Positions 8,313 through 14,650 of a stretch of 14,650 nt of DNA are shown piece by piece. Each line of letters begins with the position of its first letter. The first letter of the stretch is position 1. Both the position numbers and the translations under genes were made by a program. Source of the DNA: an uncultured Elusimicrobia bacterium (lineage in GTDB: Bacteria > Elusimicrobiota > Endomicrobiia > Endomicrobiales > Endomicrobiaceae). The DNA lies in assembly GCA_947168325.1 (NCBI GenBank), contig CAMVLN010000024.1:1-14650 (forward strand), given 5' to 3'. The notes under the pieces were generated by a model that saw only the letters and a list, made by a program, of their open reading frames with translations, searched no databases and was not told where the DNA came from.

Positions 8313-8359
8313 TAATAAGAGCATTGATAAAATTATAAAAAAATGAAAAATTTGACAAA

Positions 8360-9367
8360 ATGAATTTAAATAGATTTGTACTTTTGTTTTTTTTAATATG
8401 GTTTGGTTATATGTTTTTTATTTCAGATAGAGGTTTGTATGCTGTAGATTTTTCAAAAAAAATAGAAGAATATTTTGTAAAATTAGATAAAGCTTTATTA
8501 AAAAATAATTTAGTAAAAGCAAAAGAATATTGTTCTAAAATACTTCTATTAGATAGTAATAATTCTGTTGCAAAAGAAAAGATGTTGACTATAATTGAAA
8601 GAATTGAAGGGCAACAGCAAATAGATGATGCAAATAGAAAAAAATATCAAAAAGGGAAAAAAGTATATTGGATAAAAGCAATAAAATACTTTAATAAAGG
8701 TGATTTTGTTTTTGCAAAAGATGAGTTTAAAAAAATATTAGAAATAGATCCTACAGATGCGAAAGCATTAAAGTATTTAGAATTTATAAATAAAAAAATT
8801 GATAAAGTAAATTCTCTTCAAACATATGATATTTTTAAACAAGGTTTGAATGAGTTTAATGAGGGTAATTATGAGAAAGCTTTATCATATTTTAATGCTG
8901 TATATTTGGCTGATCCTAGTAAGGAAGATATACAAAATTATATAGATAAATGTAACTATAAAATAAATGAGGTTAACCGTACTTTATTATACAGAGCATC
9001 TTCTTCAAGAATAAAAACTATTAGCAATAAAAAAATTAAGGAAGAAATGGAAGAAGTTTATAATATGGGACTTGAACAGATTGCCGATAAGGATTATAAA
9101 ACTGCTTTAGAAACTTTTAATAAATTAAAATTAATGGCTAATATGAATAAGGTATATATTTATGATGAACAAATTGATAATTATATACGACTGTCTAAAG
9201 AAGAAATTTCTAAACAGCTTTATGAAGAAGGGGAAAAGTTAGAAATGGAAGAACAATTACAAAAAGCTTATGTAAAATATGAATTAGCAGCAAAGTATAA
9301 TCCTTTAAATAAAAAAGCTAAATCAAAACTAGAAAAATTAAAAACAGTTTTTTCTCAAAAAATTTAA
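8360..9367 (+). CDS. Exported or membrane-anchored TPR-repeat protein
   Basis: 335 residues. Residues 4-28 form a signal peptide or signal anchor (LYA then VDF is a possible cleavage site). The rest is helical, with about five TPR-like units near 36-70, 104-137, 156-190, 233-262 and 285-318; the clearest is 'ALSYFNAVYLADPS' at 174-187, with the usual A/Y-F/D-P spacing. TPRs mediate protein binding and commonly serve envelope complexes; no enzymatic motif is visible. It begins 47 nt after the phosphatase stop with no clear Shine-Dalgarno. A six-codon ATG frame (8343-8363) ends exactly over its ATG (ATGA), so coupling to that mini-frame is possible but unproved. Probably the last gene of the envelope and signalling operon; a scaffold role is inference. 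Confidence 0.85.
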   Translation: MNLNRFVLLFFLIWFGYMFFISDRGLYAVDFSKKIEEYFVKLDKALLKNNLVKAKEYCSKILLLDSNNSVAKEKMLTIIERIEGQQQIDDANRKKYQKGKKVYWIKAIKYFNKGDFVFAKDEFKKILEIDPTDAKALKYLEFINKKIDKVNSLQTYDIFKQGLNEFNEGNYEKALSYFNAVYLADPSKEDIQNYIDKCNYKINEVNRTLLYRASSSRIKTISNKKIKEEMEEVYNMGLEQIADKDYKTALETFNKLKLMANMNKVYIYDEQIDNYIRLSKEEISKQLYEEGEKLEMEEQLQKAYVKYELAAKYNPLNKKAKSKLEKLKTVFSQKI

Positions 9368-9371
9368 GAAT

Positions 9372-9390
9372 AAAAAATAAAATATTTTTT
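9372..9390 (+). terminator. AT-only hairpin, possible weak terminator
   Basis: Perfect 8-bp inverted repeat (AAAAAATA / TATTTTTT) with a 3-nt loop, starting 4 nt after the TPR gene stop. The U-rich arm would be the 3' half of the RNA hairpin. The stem has no G-C pairs, so it would be a weak terminator, and such repeats also arise by chance at this base composition. Confidence 0.3.
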
Positions 9391-9597
9391 AATGATGAGA
9401 AAAAAAGTTGTGCTTGTTATGTTTTTTGTTTAGATTTGTGAAATGGGGGATATTGTCAAAATATGTTTTTGAGTTTTTATAAATTTGAGATATAAGTTTA
9501 AAATATAATAATTTTCTGTAAAGATAGTAAATGTGTTTAAAAGATTTGTTTTAGGAAAAAGATATTTTTTATAATTTAGTGTAGACTTCTTATTCTT

Positions 9598-9617
9598 CAA
9601 AGCAAGATATGGCTTTG
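9598..9617. repeat. Short inverted repeat, possible operator or leader hairpin
   Basis: CAAAGC and GCTTTG around an 8-nt loop, about 120 bp before glgA. It contains three G-C pairs, more than its surroundings, and no T-run follows, so it does not look like a terminator. It could be a chance match. Confidence 0.25.
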
Positions 9618-9622
9618 CATAA

Positions 9623-9651
9623 TTGTTGTGGTATAAAATTGTTTATAGAAT
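9623..9651 (+). promoter_or_regulatory. Candidate sigma-70-like promoter for the glgA operon
   Basis: TTGTTG, 17 nt, then TAGAAT (five of six to TATAAT, only three of six to the -35 consensus). It would give an untranslated leader of roughly 80 nt. It is one of several weak possibilities in this gap, for instance TTGTAG at 9657 with TATTTA at 9681. Confidence 0.2.
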
Positions 9652-9722
9652 AAAAATTGTAGTTTTTTATTTTGGTGGCATATTTAGTTATACAATTTAA
9701 GAAGGAATATCAAAAAATTTAA

Positions 9723-9728
9723 AGGAAG
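9723..9728 (+). promoter_or_regulatory. Ribosome binding site of glgA
   Basis: AGGAAG, 7 nt before ATG 9736. It confirms the start, from which the protein begins with the family's MNILMVAAEC sequence. Confidence 0.65.
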
Positions 9729-9735
9729 TAGCATA

Positions 9736-11220
9736 ATGAATATTTTGATGGTTGCAGCAGAATGTGTGCCTTTTGTTAAAACTGGTGGGCTTGCTGATGT
9801 TGTTGGAACTTTACCAAAGTATTTAAAACAAAAAGGTCATGATGTTAGAATAATAATTCCAAAGTATAGATTGATAGATGGCATAAAATATAACTTGCAA
9901 GCACTTCCATATAAATTGTCTGTTTTTGTTGGTAAAGAACAAGAAAATTTTAGAATAAAAACTTGTATGTTAAATAAAAATATTCCTGTATATTTTATAG
10001 AAAATTTAAGATATTTTAATAGACTAGGTGTTTATGGTGATGATTTAGGTTTTGGTTATGGAGATAATAGAGAGAGGTTTATTTTTTTTTCAAAAGCAGC
10101 GATAGAAGCAACAAAAGCATTAATGTTTAGACCAGATATTATTCATTGTCATGATTGGCATACAGGGCTAATTCCTGCATATTTAAAAACAACACATTTA
10201 AGTGATGGATTTTTTTGGAATACATCTACAGTTTACACAATTCATAATATTGCATTTCAAGGAAGTTTTGAGGCATCTTCTACTTTGCCTATGGCAGGTT
10301 TTTCTTGGGAAGATTATAAAAGTGATAAGTTAGAGTTTTATAATACTTTTAATTATATGAAAGCGGGACTCGCTTACACTGATATTATTTCAACAGTTAG
10401 TCCAACTTATGCAAGGGAAATTCAAGGTATTGCCGGTAAAGGAATGGAGGTTGTTTTAAAAGTAAGGAAGAGTGATTTATATGGAATATTAAATGGTATA
10501 GATTATTCTTATTGGAATCCAGCAACAGATAAAAATATTGTTGCAAATTTTTCAGTAAAAAATTATAACAATAAAAAGTTGTGTAAGAAATATTTACAAG
10601 AAAAATGTGGCTTTATTCAAGATGAAAAAGTATTTATGTTAGGGTGTGTTTGCAGATTTGATATGCAAAAAGGTTTTGACTTGATAATGGATATAATTGG
10701 AAAAATTACACATCTTAATATCCAAATAGTAGTTTTAGGCTCAGGTGATAGATATATAAAAGATTCAATGTTGAATTTGCAAAATTTATATCCTAATAAA
10801 TTGAAAGTTTATACAAACTACAATGAAAAATTATCTCATCAAATATATGCCGGATTGGATGCTTTTTTGATGCCGTCGAAATTTGAGCCTTGTGGTTTAG
10901 GTCAAATGATAGCATTATCTTATGGAACTGTTCCTATTGTTAATAAAACAGGTGGTTTAGTAGATACAATACATGATTTTTCTGAATCAAATGATAAAGG
11001 AAATGGTTTTGTTTTTGATTTGTATAGAGGAGAACAATTTATTGATTGCATATTAAGGGCATATAATATATATAATAATAAAACTTTGTGGAATAAAGTA
11101 GTTCAAAACTCTTTTTTAAGTAAATATTCTTGGACACAATCTGTTAAAGAATATGAAAAAATATATAATATTGCTATTAATAGAAAAATAACAAATAATG
11201 TATATTATAAAAATATATGA
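9736..11220 (+). CDS. glgA: Glycogen synthase (ADP-glucose type, GT5)
   Basis: Adds glucose from ADP-glucose to the non-reducing end of a growing alpha-1,4-glucan in the cytoplasm. 494 residues, close to the usual 470-490. The N-terminal catalytic domain has the ADP-glucose-binding KTGGLADVVG at 15-24, HCHDWHTG at 137-144 and the conserved TIHNIAFQG at 168-176. The C-terminal Rossmann domain has CRFDMQKGFD at 306-315 (R307 and K312 match the phosphate-binding Arg/Lys), FEPCGLGQ at 383-390 with the catalytic Glu E384, and KTGGLVDT at 404-411. It looks intact and active. The last codons overlap the ftsX-like start (ATGA), so it is co-translated with cell-division genes, an unusual neighbourhood; no other glg gene is in the window. 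Likely first gene of its operon. Confidence 0.96.
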   Translation: MNILMVAAECVPFVKTGGLADVVGTLPKYLKQKGHDVRIIIPKYRLIDGIKYNLQALPYKLSVFVGKEQENFRIKTCMLNKNIPVYFIENLRYFNRLGVYGDDLGFGYGDNRERFIFFSKAAIEATKALMFRPDIIHCHDWHTGLIPAYLKTTHLSDGFFWNTSTVYTIHNIAFQGSFEASSTLPMAGFSWEDYKSDKLEFYNTFNYMKAGLAYTDIISTVSPTYAREIQGIAGKGMEVVLKVRKSDLYGILNGIDYSYWNPATDKNIVANFSVKNYNNKKLCKKYLQEKCGFIQDEKVFMLGCVCRFDMQKGFDLIMDIIGKITHLNIQIVVLGSGDRYIKDSMLNLQNLYPNKLKVYTNYNEKLSHQIYAGLDAFLMPSKFEPCGLGQMIALSYGTVPIVNKTGGLVDTIHDFSESNDKGNGFVFDLYRGEQFIDCILRAYNIYNNKTLWNKVVQNSFLSKYSWTQSVKEYEKIYNIAINRKITNNVYYKNI

Positions 11221-11951
11221 TGATTATAAATCTTTCAAAGATATTAAGATACTTACTAATAATTTTGTTAAATATTTTGTGTATATTTGTCATTCAATAT
11301 TATTTAAACACACAGAAAAGTTTGACAGATTCTTTGTCTAAGTTAAGAATAACAATTTTTATTAATAGTAATATAGAAAAAACAAATAAAGAGATTTTAG
11401 AACAATTGACTAATAATAAATTTTCAGTTATTGATATATTTGATTTACAATCTAAAGATAAGTTTTTAGAAATAACACCAGAACTTGAAAATATAATTGA
11501 TAATGATTTTGTCTCATTTCCTAAATTTATAATTGCAGATAATGTTTTAGTAAAAAGTATAGAAGAAATGGAACAATTAAAAAGTGAAATATTAAAAATA
11601 GAATTTGTTGAAGATTTTGTTTACGATGAGAAAGCTTACAGAATGTTTTGTGATAATAAAAAACTTTTAAATGATTATCAAAAAATATTCTATTATTGTT
11701 TTATATTTTTATGTACAATTTTTGTAGTAAAATTTATATTTTATATTCTAAAATGTTTTTACAGTGATATTTTTGTTGAATTTTTAAGTGGTTTCGTACT
11801 ATGTTTGTTAGCTTGTGCCATAATATGTTTAATTGCTCCACTATTTAATAAAAATCAAATTTTTATAATAGATTGGCAAGTTTTATATGTTGTTGCACCA
11901 ATTAGTTTTATGGTAACTCTTTTAACGAAAGAAACGAATGGTAATGTTTAA
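11217..11951 (+). CDS. ftsX: FtsX-like cell-division permease subunit
   Basis: 244 residues with FtsX topology: transmembrane helix at 11-29, an external domain of about 120 residues (31-153), then three helices at 157-179, 187-207 and 220-237. The external domain opens with the strand 'LRITIFIN' and has 'FVSFPKFIIAD' where FtsX proteins have 'NPLPASF.V'. FtsX with the ATPase FtsE transmits a cytoplasmic signal across the membrane to a periplasmic hydrolase or hydrolase activator. The sequence is divergent and short compared with the usual 290-350 residues, so the call rests on topology, this motif and the M23 gene that overlaps its end by 14 nt. No ftsE lies next to it. ATG 11217 gives the ATGA overlap; ATG 11220 is the alternative. 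Confidence 0.75.
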   Translation: MMIINLSKILRYLLIILLNILCIFVIQYYLNTQKSLTDSLSKLRITIFINSNIEKTNKEILEQLTNNKFSVIDIFDLQSKDKFLEITPELENIIDNDFVSFPKFIIADNVLVKSIEEMEQLKSEILKIEFVEDFVYDEKAYRMFCDNKKLLNDYQKIFYYCFIFLCTIFVVKFIFYILKCFYSDIFVEFLSGFVLCLLACAIICLIAPLFNKNQIFIIDWQVLYVVAPISFMVTLLTKETNGNV

Positions 11952-13065
11952 AATAAAAATAATTGTTGTTTTACTATTAGTATTTTATTTGGTAAATGTT
12001 TCTTTTACTGATGTTAAGTATGATTTAAATAATAGAAAACAAGAACTTAATCAATTATATACAAATTTATCAAACAAAAAAGCAGAAAAAGATAAATTGC
12101 TCAAAGAAGAAAAAAAGGTAAGGTCGGATTTAAATAAAATATTTAATTTTATTAAAAAAAATGAAAAAGAGCTATCTTATATTAAAATTAAATTGGTAAA
12201 AACTGAAAAAGAATTAAAAATAGCTTCAGATAAATATTGTGTTTATAATTTTAAAAAACAGGAATGTACTCAAAAATTTAATAATCAGTATTATGATTAT
12301 GTAAGAAGAAAGATGATTTCTTGTTGTCCTAGTGAACTAAAAATTAGACAAATTTCGTTAAAAGAATGTTTTGACGAATATAGCATTGCAGATAATAAAC
12401 ATGTTTTGGTTAAGTCTGATATAGATAAATATACAAAAGTAAAAAGTAAATATGAAAAATTAAAAAAACAACAACAAACTTTAATTTATAGAAATAAACA
12501 ATTACAAAATGATAAGCAAAATTTATTGAAAACAACAGCTGGAAAAAGAGTAAAAGCTGAGCAAGATATTCAGGAATTAAAAAATTCTGAAAATGCTTTA
12601 AAATCATTAATTGATAAACTTATAAAAGCTAGTAAAGATGAAAAACAATATTTAAAAGTTTTAAGTACCAATACCAGAAAAAATAATTTGCCTTGGCCAG
12701 TTGAAGGACAATTTATTTTAAATTTTGGTAAAAATAAACATCCTACATTAAATACAAATGTCATAAGTAATGGAATAAAAATAAAAACTACTAATAACTC
12801 ACAAATAAAAACAGTAGAAGATGGAGTTGTGGTTTTTGCTGGAGATTTTAGAAAGTATGGACAAATGATAGTAATTGATCATAAAGGGCTTTTTTATAGT
12901 ATATATTGCCAACTTGATAAAATACTTGTAAAAGAAAATCAAAAAGTAATAAAACAGCAAAATATAGCAACATTAGGTAATGGAAAAAAATCAGTACTTT
13001 ATTTTGAAATAAGGCAATATAATGTCCCAGAAAATCCATTGCTGTGGTTGAAAGAGAAAAAGTAA
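11938..13065 (+). CDS. envC: EnvC-like coiled-coil protein with degenerate M23 (LytM) domain
   Basis: 375 residues. An N-terminal hydrophobic segment (4-23) exports it; residues 25-240 are a long Lys/Glu-rich coiled coil; residues 251-375 are an M23/LytM fold (LPWPVEGQFILNFG, VEDGVVVFAGDFRKYG, IVIDHKG, YFEIR, NPLLWL). The zinc ligands of active M23 enzymes are absent: the HxxxD position reads SNGIK (277-281) and HLHFE reads VLYFE (353-357). E. coli EnvC is inactive in the same way, with LYFEIR, and acts by activating amidases that split daughter-cell peptidoglycan; FtsEX controls it. Overlap with the FtsX-like gene supports that pairing. The matching amidase is not in the window. ATG 11938 is used; ATG 11944 is equally possible and would give a tidier signal sequence. 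Confidence 0.85.
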   Translation: MVMFKIKIIVVLLLVFYLVNVSFTDVKYDLNNRKQELNQLYTNLSNKKAEKDKLLKEEKKVRSDLNKIFNFIKKNEKELSYIKIKLVKTEKELKIASDKYCVYNFKKQECTQKFNNQYYDYVRRKMISCCPSELKIRQISLKECFDEYSIADNKHVLVKSDIDKYTKVKSKYEKLKKQQQTLIYRNKQLQNDKQNLLKTTAGKRVKAEQDIQELKNSENALKSLIDKLIKASKDEKQYLKVLSTNTRKNNLPWPVEGQFILNFGKNKHPTLNTNVISNGIKIKTTNNSQIKTVEDGVVVFAGDFRKYGQMIVIDHKGLFYSIYCQLDKILVKENQKVIKQQNIATLGNGKKSVLYFEIRQYNVPENPLLWLKEKK

Positions 13066-13113
13066 TGATATAAAATTATATAGTAATATATATTAATAAT
13101 TATTATGTAAAAT

Positions 13114-13119
13114 AAGGAG
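13114..13119 (+). promoter_or_regulatory. Ribosome binding site of ctpA
   Basis: AAGGAG, 5 nt before ATG 13125. It is the strongest Shine-Dalgarno in the window and settles the start. Confidence 0.75.
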
Positions 13120-13124
13120 CAATA

Positions 13125-14441
13125 ATGTTAAAAAATAAAATAAAATCTTTGTTTATTGTTGTTTTTTGTTTTGTTTTTATTAACATAGCTTATTGTAAGT
13201 CGGATTCTGCTTATGATGAGATTAGAAAAATAGTGGATGTTTTAGAAATAATAGATACAAAATATATTGAAGAAGTAGATAATAAGGATTTGATAATAAG
13301 TGCTATTAAAGGGATGGTAGAATCCTTAGATATTTATTCTAGGTATATAACAGAAAAAGAGTATAAAAATATTAAAAGTGGATTGAAAGGATCTTTTGGT
13401 GGTGTTGGATTAAGATTAAATATGCAAAATAAAGAACTTACGGTAATTGCACCAATGATAGGCACTCCTGCATATAAAGCTGGTATTTTACCAGGCGATA
13501 AAATTATAAAAATAGATAGAAAAGATACAAAAGAAATGTCTAGTGAAAAAGCTATTGAACTTATGAGAGGAAATCCTGGAACCAAGGTCTTTTTGACAAT
13601 ATATAGACCATCTACAAAAAAAGAATTAGAATTTAATTTAAAAAGGAAAAAAATTAAAATTGAAATCATAAGTAAGAAAATATTAGAAAAAGATATAGGA
13701 TATATTAGATTGACGGAATTTAATGCTCAGTGTCATGTAGACATAGCTAATATATTAAAAAATGATTTTAAAAATAAGATAAAGGCTTTGATTTTTGATT
13801 TAAGGAATAATCCTGGAGGTTTGGTAGATTCTGCTGTAAATACATGTAGTTTGTTTATAGAAGAAGGTAGTTTAGTCGTTTCTACGAAATGTAGGGATAA
13901 AATAATTGAACAACAATTTTATACACAAAATAAACCGATATGTACGGATTTACCAATAATTGTACTTATTAATGGTAATTCTGCATCTGCATCAGAAATT
14001 GTTACTGGTACATTGCAAGATTATAAAAGAGCATTAGTTGTTGGTTCAAATTCTTATGGTAAGGGGCTTGTTCAAAAGATTATAGCTTTGTCAGATAGAA
14101 GTGCAATAAAATTAACTTTTGCTAAATATTGTTTACCTTCTGGAAGAATGATAAATCATGTTGGAGAAAAACAAAAAAATAAAAATGGTTTGACTCCTGA
14201 TATATATATAGAAGTTTTACCAGAAATTGAAGGTAAATTATATATGCAAGCAGAAATGGAAAAAATACATAAAGAAAAACAAGCTGAAGAATTTGTTGTT
14301 GATGAAGTTTTAGAAACAGCAATAAAAATTATAAAAGAGAATAAAGTTCAAGCATATATTGATAATCCTTCTCAATATTTAAAAGCTTATCCTTTACAAA
14401 AAAAAGATTATAAGAATAGCAATAAAGAAAAAAAGTTTTAG
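13125..14441 (+). CDS. ctpA: C-terminal processing protease (S41 family) with PDZ domain
   Basis: Periplasmic serine protease, 438 residues. Signal peptide or anchor at 1-24 (AYC is not a good lipobox). A helical N-terminal part has the family's 'GMVESLDIYSRYI' at 63-75. The PDZ domain (about 88-172) has FGGVGL and GTPAYKAGILPGDKI. The S41 core has DLRNNPGGLVDSAV at 225-238, NGNSASASEI at 283-292 with predicted nucleophile S288, and GSNSYGKGLVQ at 307-317 with general base K313, 25 residues later as in the family. CtpA proteins trim or degrade envelope proteins, in several bacteria including peptidoglycan hydrolases, which fits a place after envC. The C-terminus ends abruptly in a Lys-rich stretch at an A7 tract; a one-base shift would add 17 codons. 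The protease itself looks complete. Confidence 0.95.
   Translation: MLKNKIKSLFIVVFCFVFINIAYCKSDSAYDEIRKIVDVLEIIDTKYIEEVDNKDLIISAIKGMVESLDIYSRYITEKEYKNIKSGLKGSFGGVGLRLNMQNKELTVIAPMIGTPAYKAGILPGDKIIKIDRKDTKEMSSEKAIELMRGNPGTKVFLTIYRPSTKKELEFNLKRKKIKIEIISKKILEKDIGYIRLTEFNAQCHVDIANILKNDFKNKIKALIFDLRNNPGGLVDSAVNTCSLFIEEGSLVVSTKCRDKIIEQQFYTQNKPICTDLPIIVLINGNSASASEIVTGTLQDYKRALVVGSNSYGKGLVQKIIALSDRSAIKLTFAKYCLPSGRMINHVGEKQKNKNGLTPDIYIEVLPEIEGKLYMQAEMEKIHKEKQAEEFVVDEVLETAIKIIKENKVQAYIDNPSQYLKAYPLQKKDYKNSNKEKKF
14428..14434 (+). other. A7 tract at the ctpA 3' end (possible frameshift site)
   Basis: Seven adenines, two codons before the ctpA stop. With one more A, or a -1 slip, the reading frame continues from GTT at 14435 through VLEKDFDYKLKRRIIK to TAA at 14483-14485. 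The 'DFDYKLKR' stretch resembles the usual C-terminal end of CtpA-type proteases. Confidence 0.4.
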
Positions 14442-14544
14442 AAAAAGATTTTGATTATAAGTTAAAGAGACGAATTATAAAATAAGTATGAAATAAAAGA
14501 TAAAGAAATTATAAAAAGAAAAGAAAAAAATATAGATAAAAAAT

Positions 14545-14650
14545 ATGGTAAAAGAAAACAAAGATAAAAGGAATTCTATTCTTATAAAAATATATTTAGT
14601 TATATTGTTTGTTATAGGGATAATATTGGGTCTTATTATCGCACTTGGGA
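14545..14650 (+). CDS. Start of a membrane-anchored protein (partial)
   Basis: Open frame cut by the window end; 35 codons are visible. It starts with a charged stretch (MVKENKDKRNS), then a hydrophobic helix from about residue 12 to the edge (ILIKIYLV, LFVIGIILGLIIALG). An in-frame stop at 14533 limits the start to ATG 14545; no good Shine-Dalgarno precedes it. The pattern is an N-terminal signal anchor with a short cytoplasmic head. In several proteobacteria envC-ctpA is followed by a divergent polysaccharide deacetylase (YibQ family) with such an anchor, so that is one guess; nothing visible tests it. Confidence 0.55.
   Translation, partial: MVKENKDKRNSILIKIYLVILFVIGIILGLIIALG

Larger units (their letters stand above)
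9368..9735. other. 368-bp intergenic region upstream of glgA
   Basis: No convincing gene. The longest thing noticed is a 13-codon ATG frame from about 9394 (MMRKKVVLVMFFV), which is too short to call. The AT-only hairpin at 9372-9390 and a 6-bp inverted repeat at 9598-9617 are the only structures seen. This is the one long gap in the window, and it separates the signalling operon from the glgA operon, so a promoter is expected here. The AT content makes -10 look-alikes abundant (for example TATAAT at 9504-9509 without a matching -35), so no start site can be fixed by eye. Confidence 0.7.

Noticed and set aside
8352..8357. Perfect TTGACA, a consensus -35 box, just before the TPR gene
   Set aside because: The matching -10 position falls inside the signal-peptide codons of the TPR gene and reads TTTGTA, so a promoter here would make a leaderless or truncated transcript.
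8343..8363. Six-codon ATG frame ending over the TPR start (ATGA)
   Set aside because: No ribosome site, and short A-rich frames are expected by chance here; noted only as a possible coupling element.
9400..9427. A7 and T6 runs that could pair as a second terminator
   Set aside because: All A-T pairs with a 15-nt loop; too weak to support.
13084..13095. Perfect 12-bp palindrome TAATATATATTA before ctpA
   Set aside because: It is made only of A and T in a very AT-rich gap, where such palindromes occur often by chance; not enough for an operator call.
14496..14572. Lys-rich open stretch in the ctpA frame after its stop
   Set aside because: No start codon with a ribosome site; simply A-rich sequence free of stops, and it conflicts with the better N-terminal anchor frame at 14545.
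1..14650. Search for tRNA, rRNA, CRISPR arrays, transposases and phage integrases
   Set aside because: No CCA-ended cloverleaf, spaced repeats, DDE/integrase-like proteins or terminal inverted repeats were seen.

Overview
The window is very AT-rich (roughly a quarter G+C by eye). Every gene I can support lies on the + strand and is packed head to tail, with several ATGA-type stop/start overlaps. An outer-membrane beta-barrel, Sec signal peptides and an FtsX/EnvC-type pair point to a diderm bacterium. Three features suggest Elusimicrobiota (Endomicrobia-like): the PorV/PorQ-like barrel, the FlgD-like Ig C-terminus, and the 'DLAEIY...GIVSTEPGLL...GKALE...VLVNLQ' surface-protein C-terminus. That placement is an inference from family patterns; no rRNA or other phylogenetic marker is present.

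Region A (9-4621) is an envelope block: a secreted surface protein with an internal 157-bp duplication, a secreted protein ending in a FlgD/T9SS-like Ig domain, a PorV/FadL-like outer-membrane barrel, and an exported coiled-coil protein of unknown function. Region B (4654-9367) is a signalling block. It encodes a membrane protein with two cytoplasmic FHA domains and an external seven-motif Ca-binding FG-GAP (propeller-like) domain, overlapping by ATGA a PP2C phosphatase with a transmembrane segment and a PEGA-like external domain. An exported TPR protein follows. A and B read as one probable transcription unit: the largest gap is 47 nt. I infer a phosphothreonine-controlled envelope or surface-display system. 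No kinase is visible in the window, so it would have to lie elsewhere.

Region C (9368-9735) is a 368-bp gap without a convincing gene. It starts with an AT-only terminator-like hairpin, and a promoter for the next operon probably lies within it. Region D (9736 to the end) is a second operon: glycogen synthase glgA, a short FtsX-like protein, an EnvC-like M23 protein that has lost its metal ligands, and a CtpA-type S41 protease, followed by the start of a membrane-anchored protein cut by the window edge. ftsX-envC-ctpA is a known cell-division arrangement, but ftsE is missing beside ftsX and glgA is in that place.

The points most worth a second look are the FHA/propeller receptor with its coupled phosphatase, the secreted Ig-domain protein beside a PorV-like barrel, the recent in-frame duplication in the first gene, and an A7 tract at the end of ctpA that may hide a frameshift.
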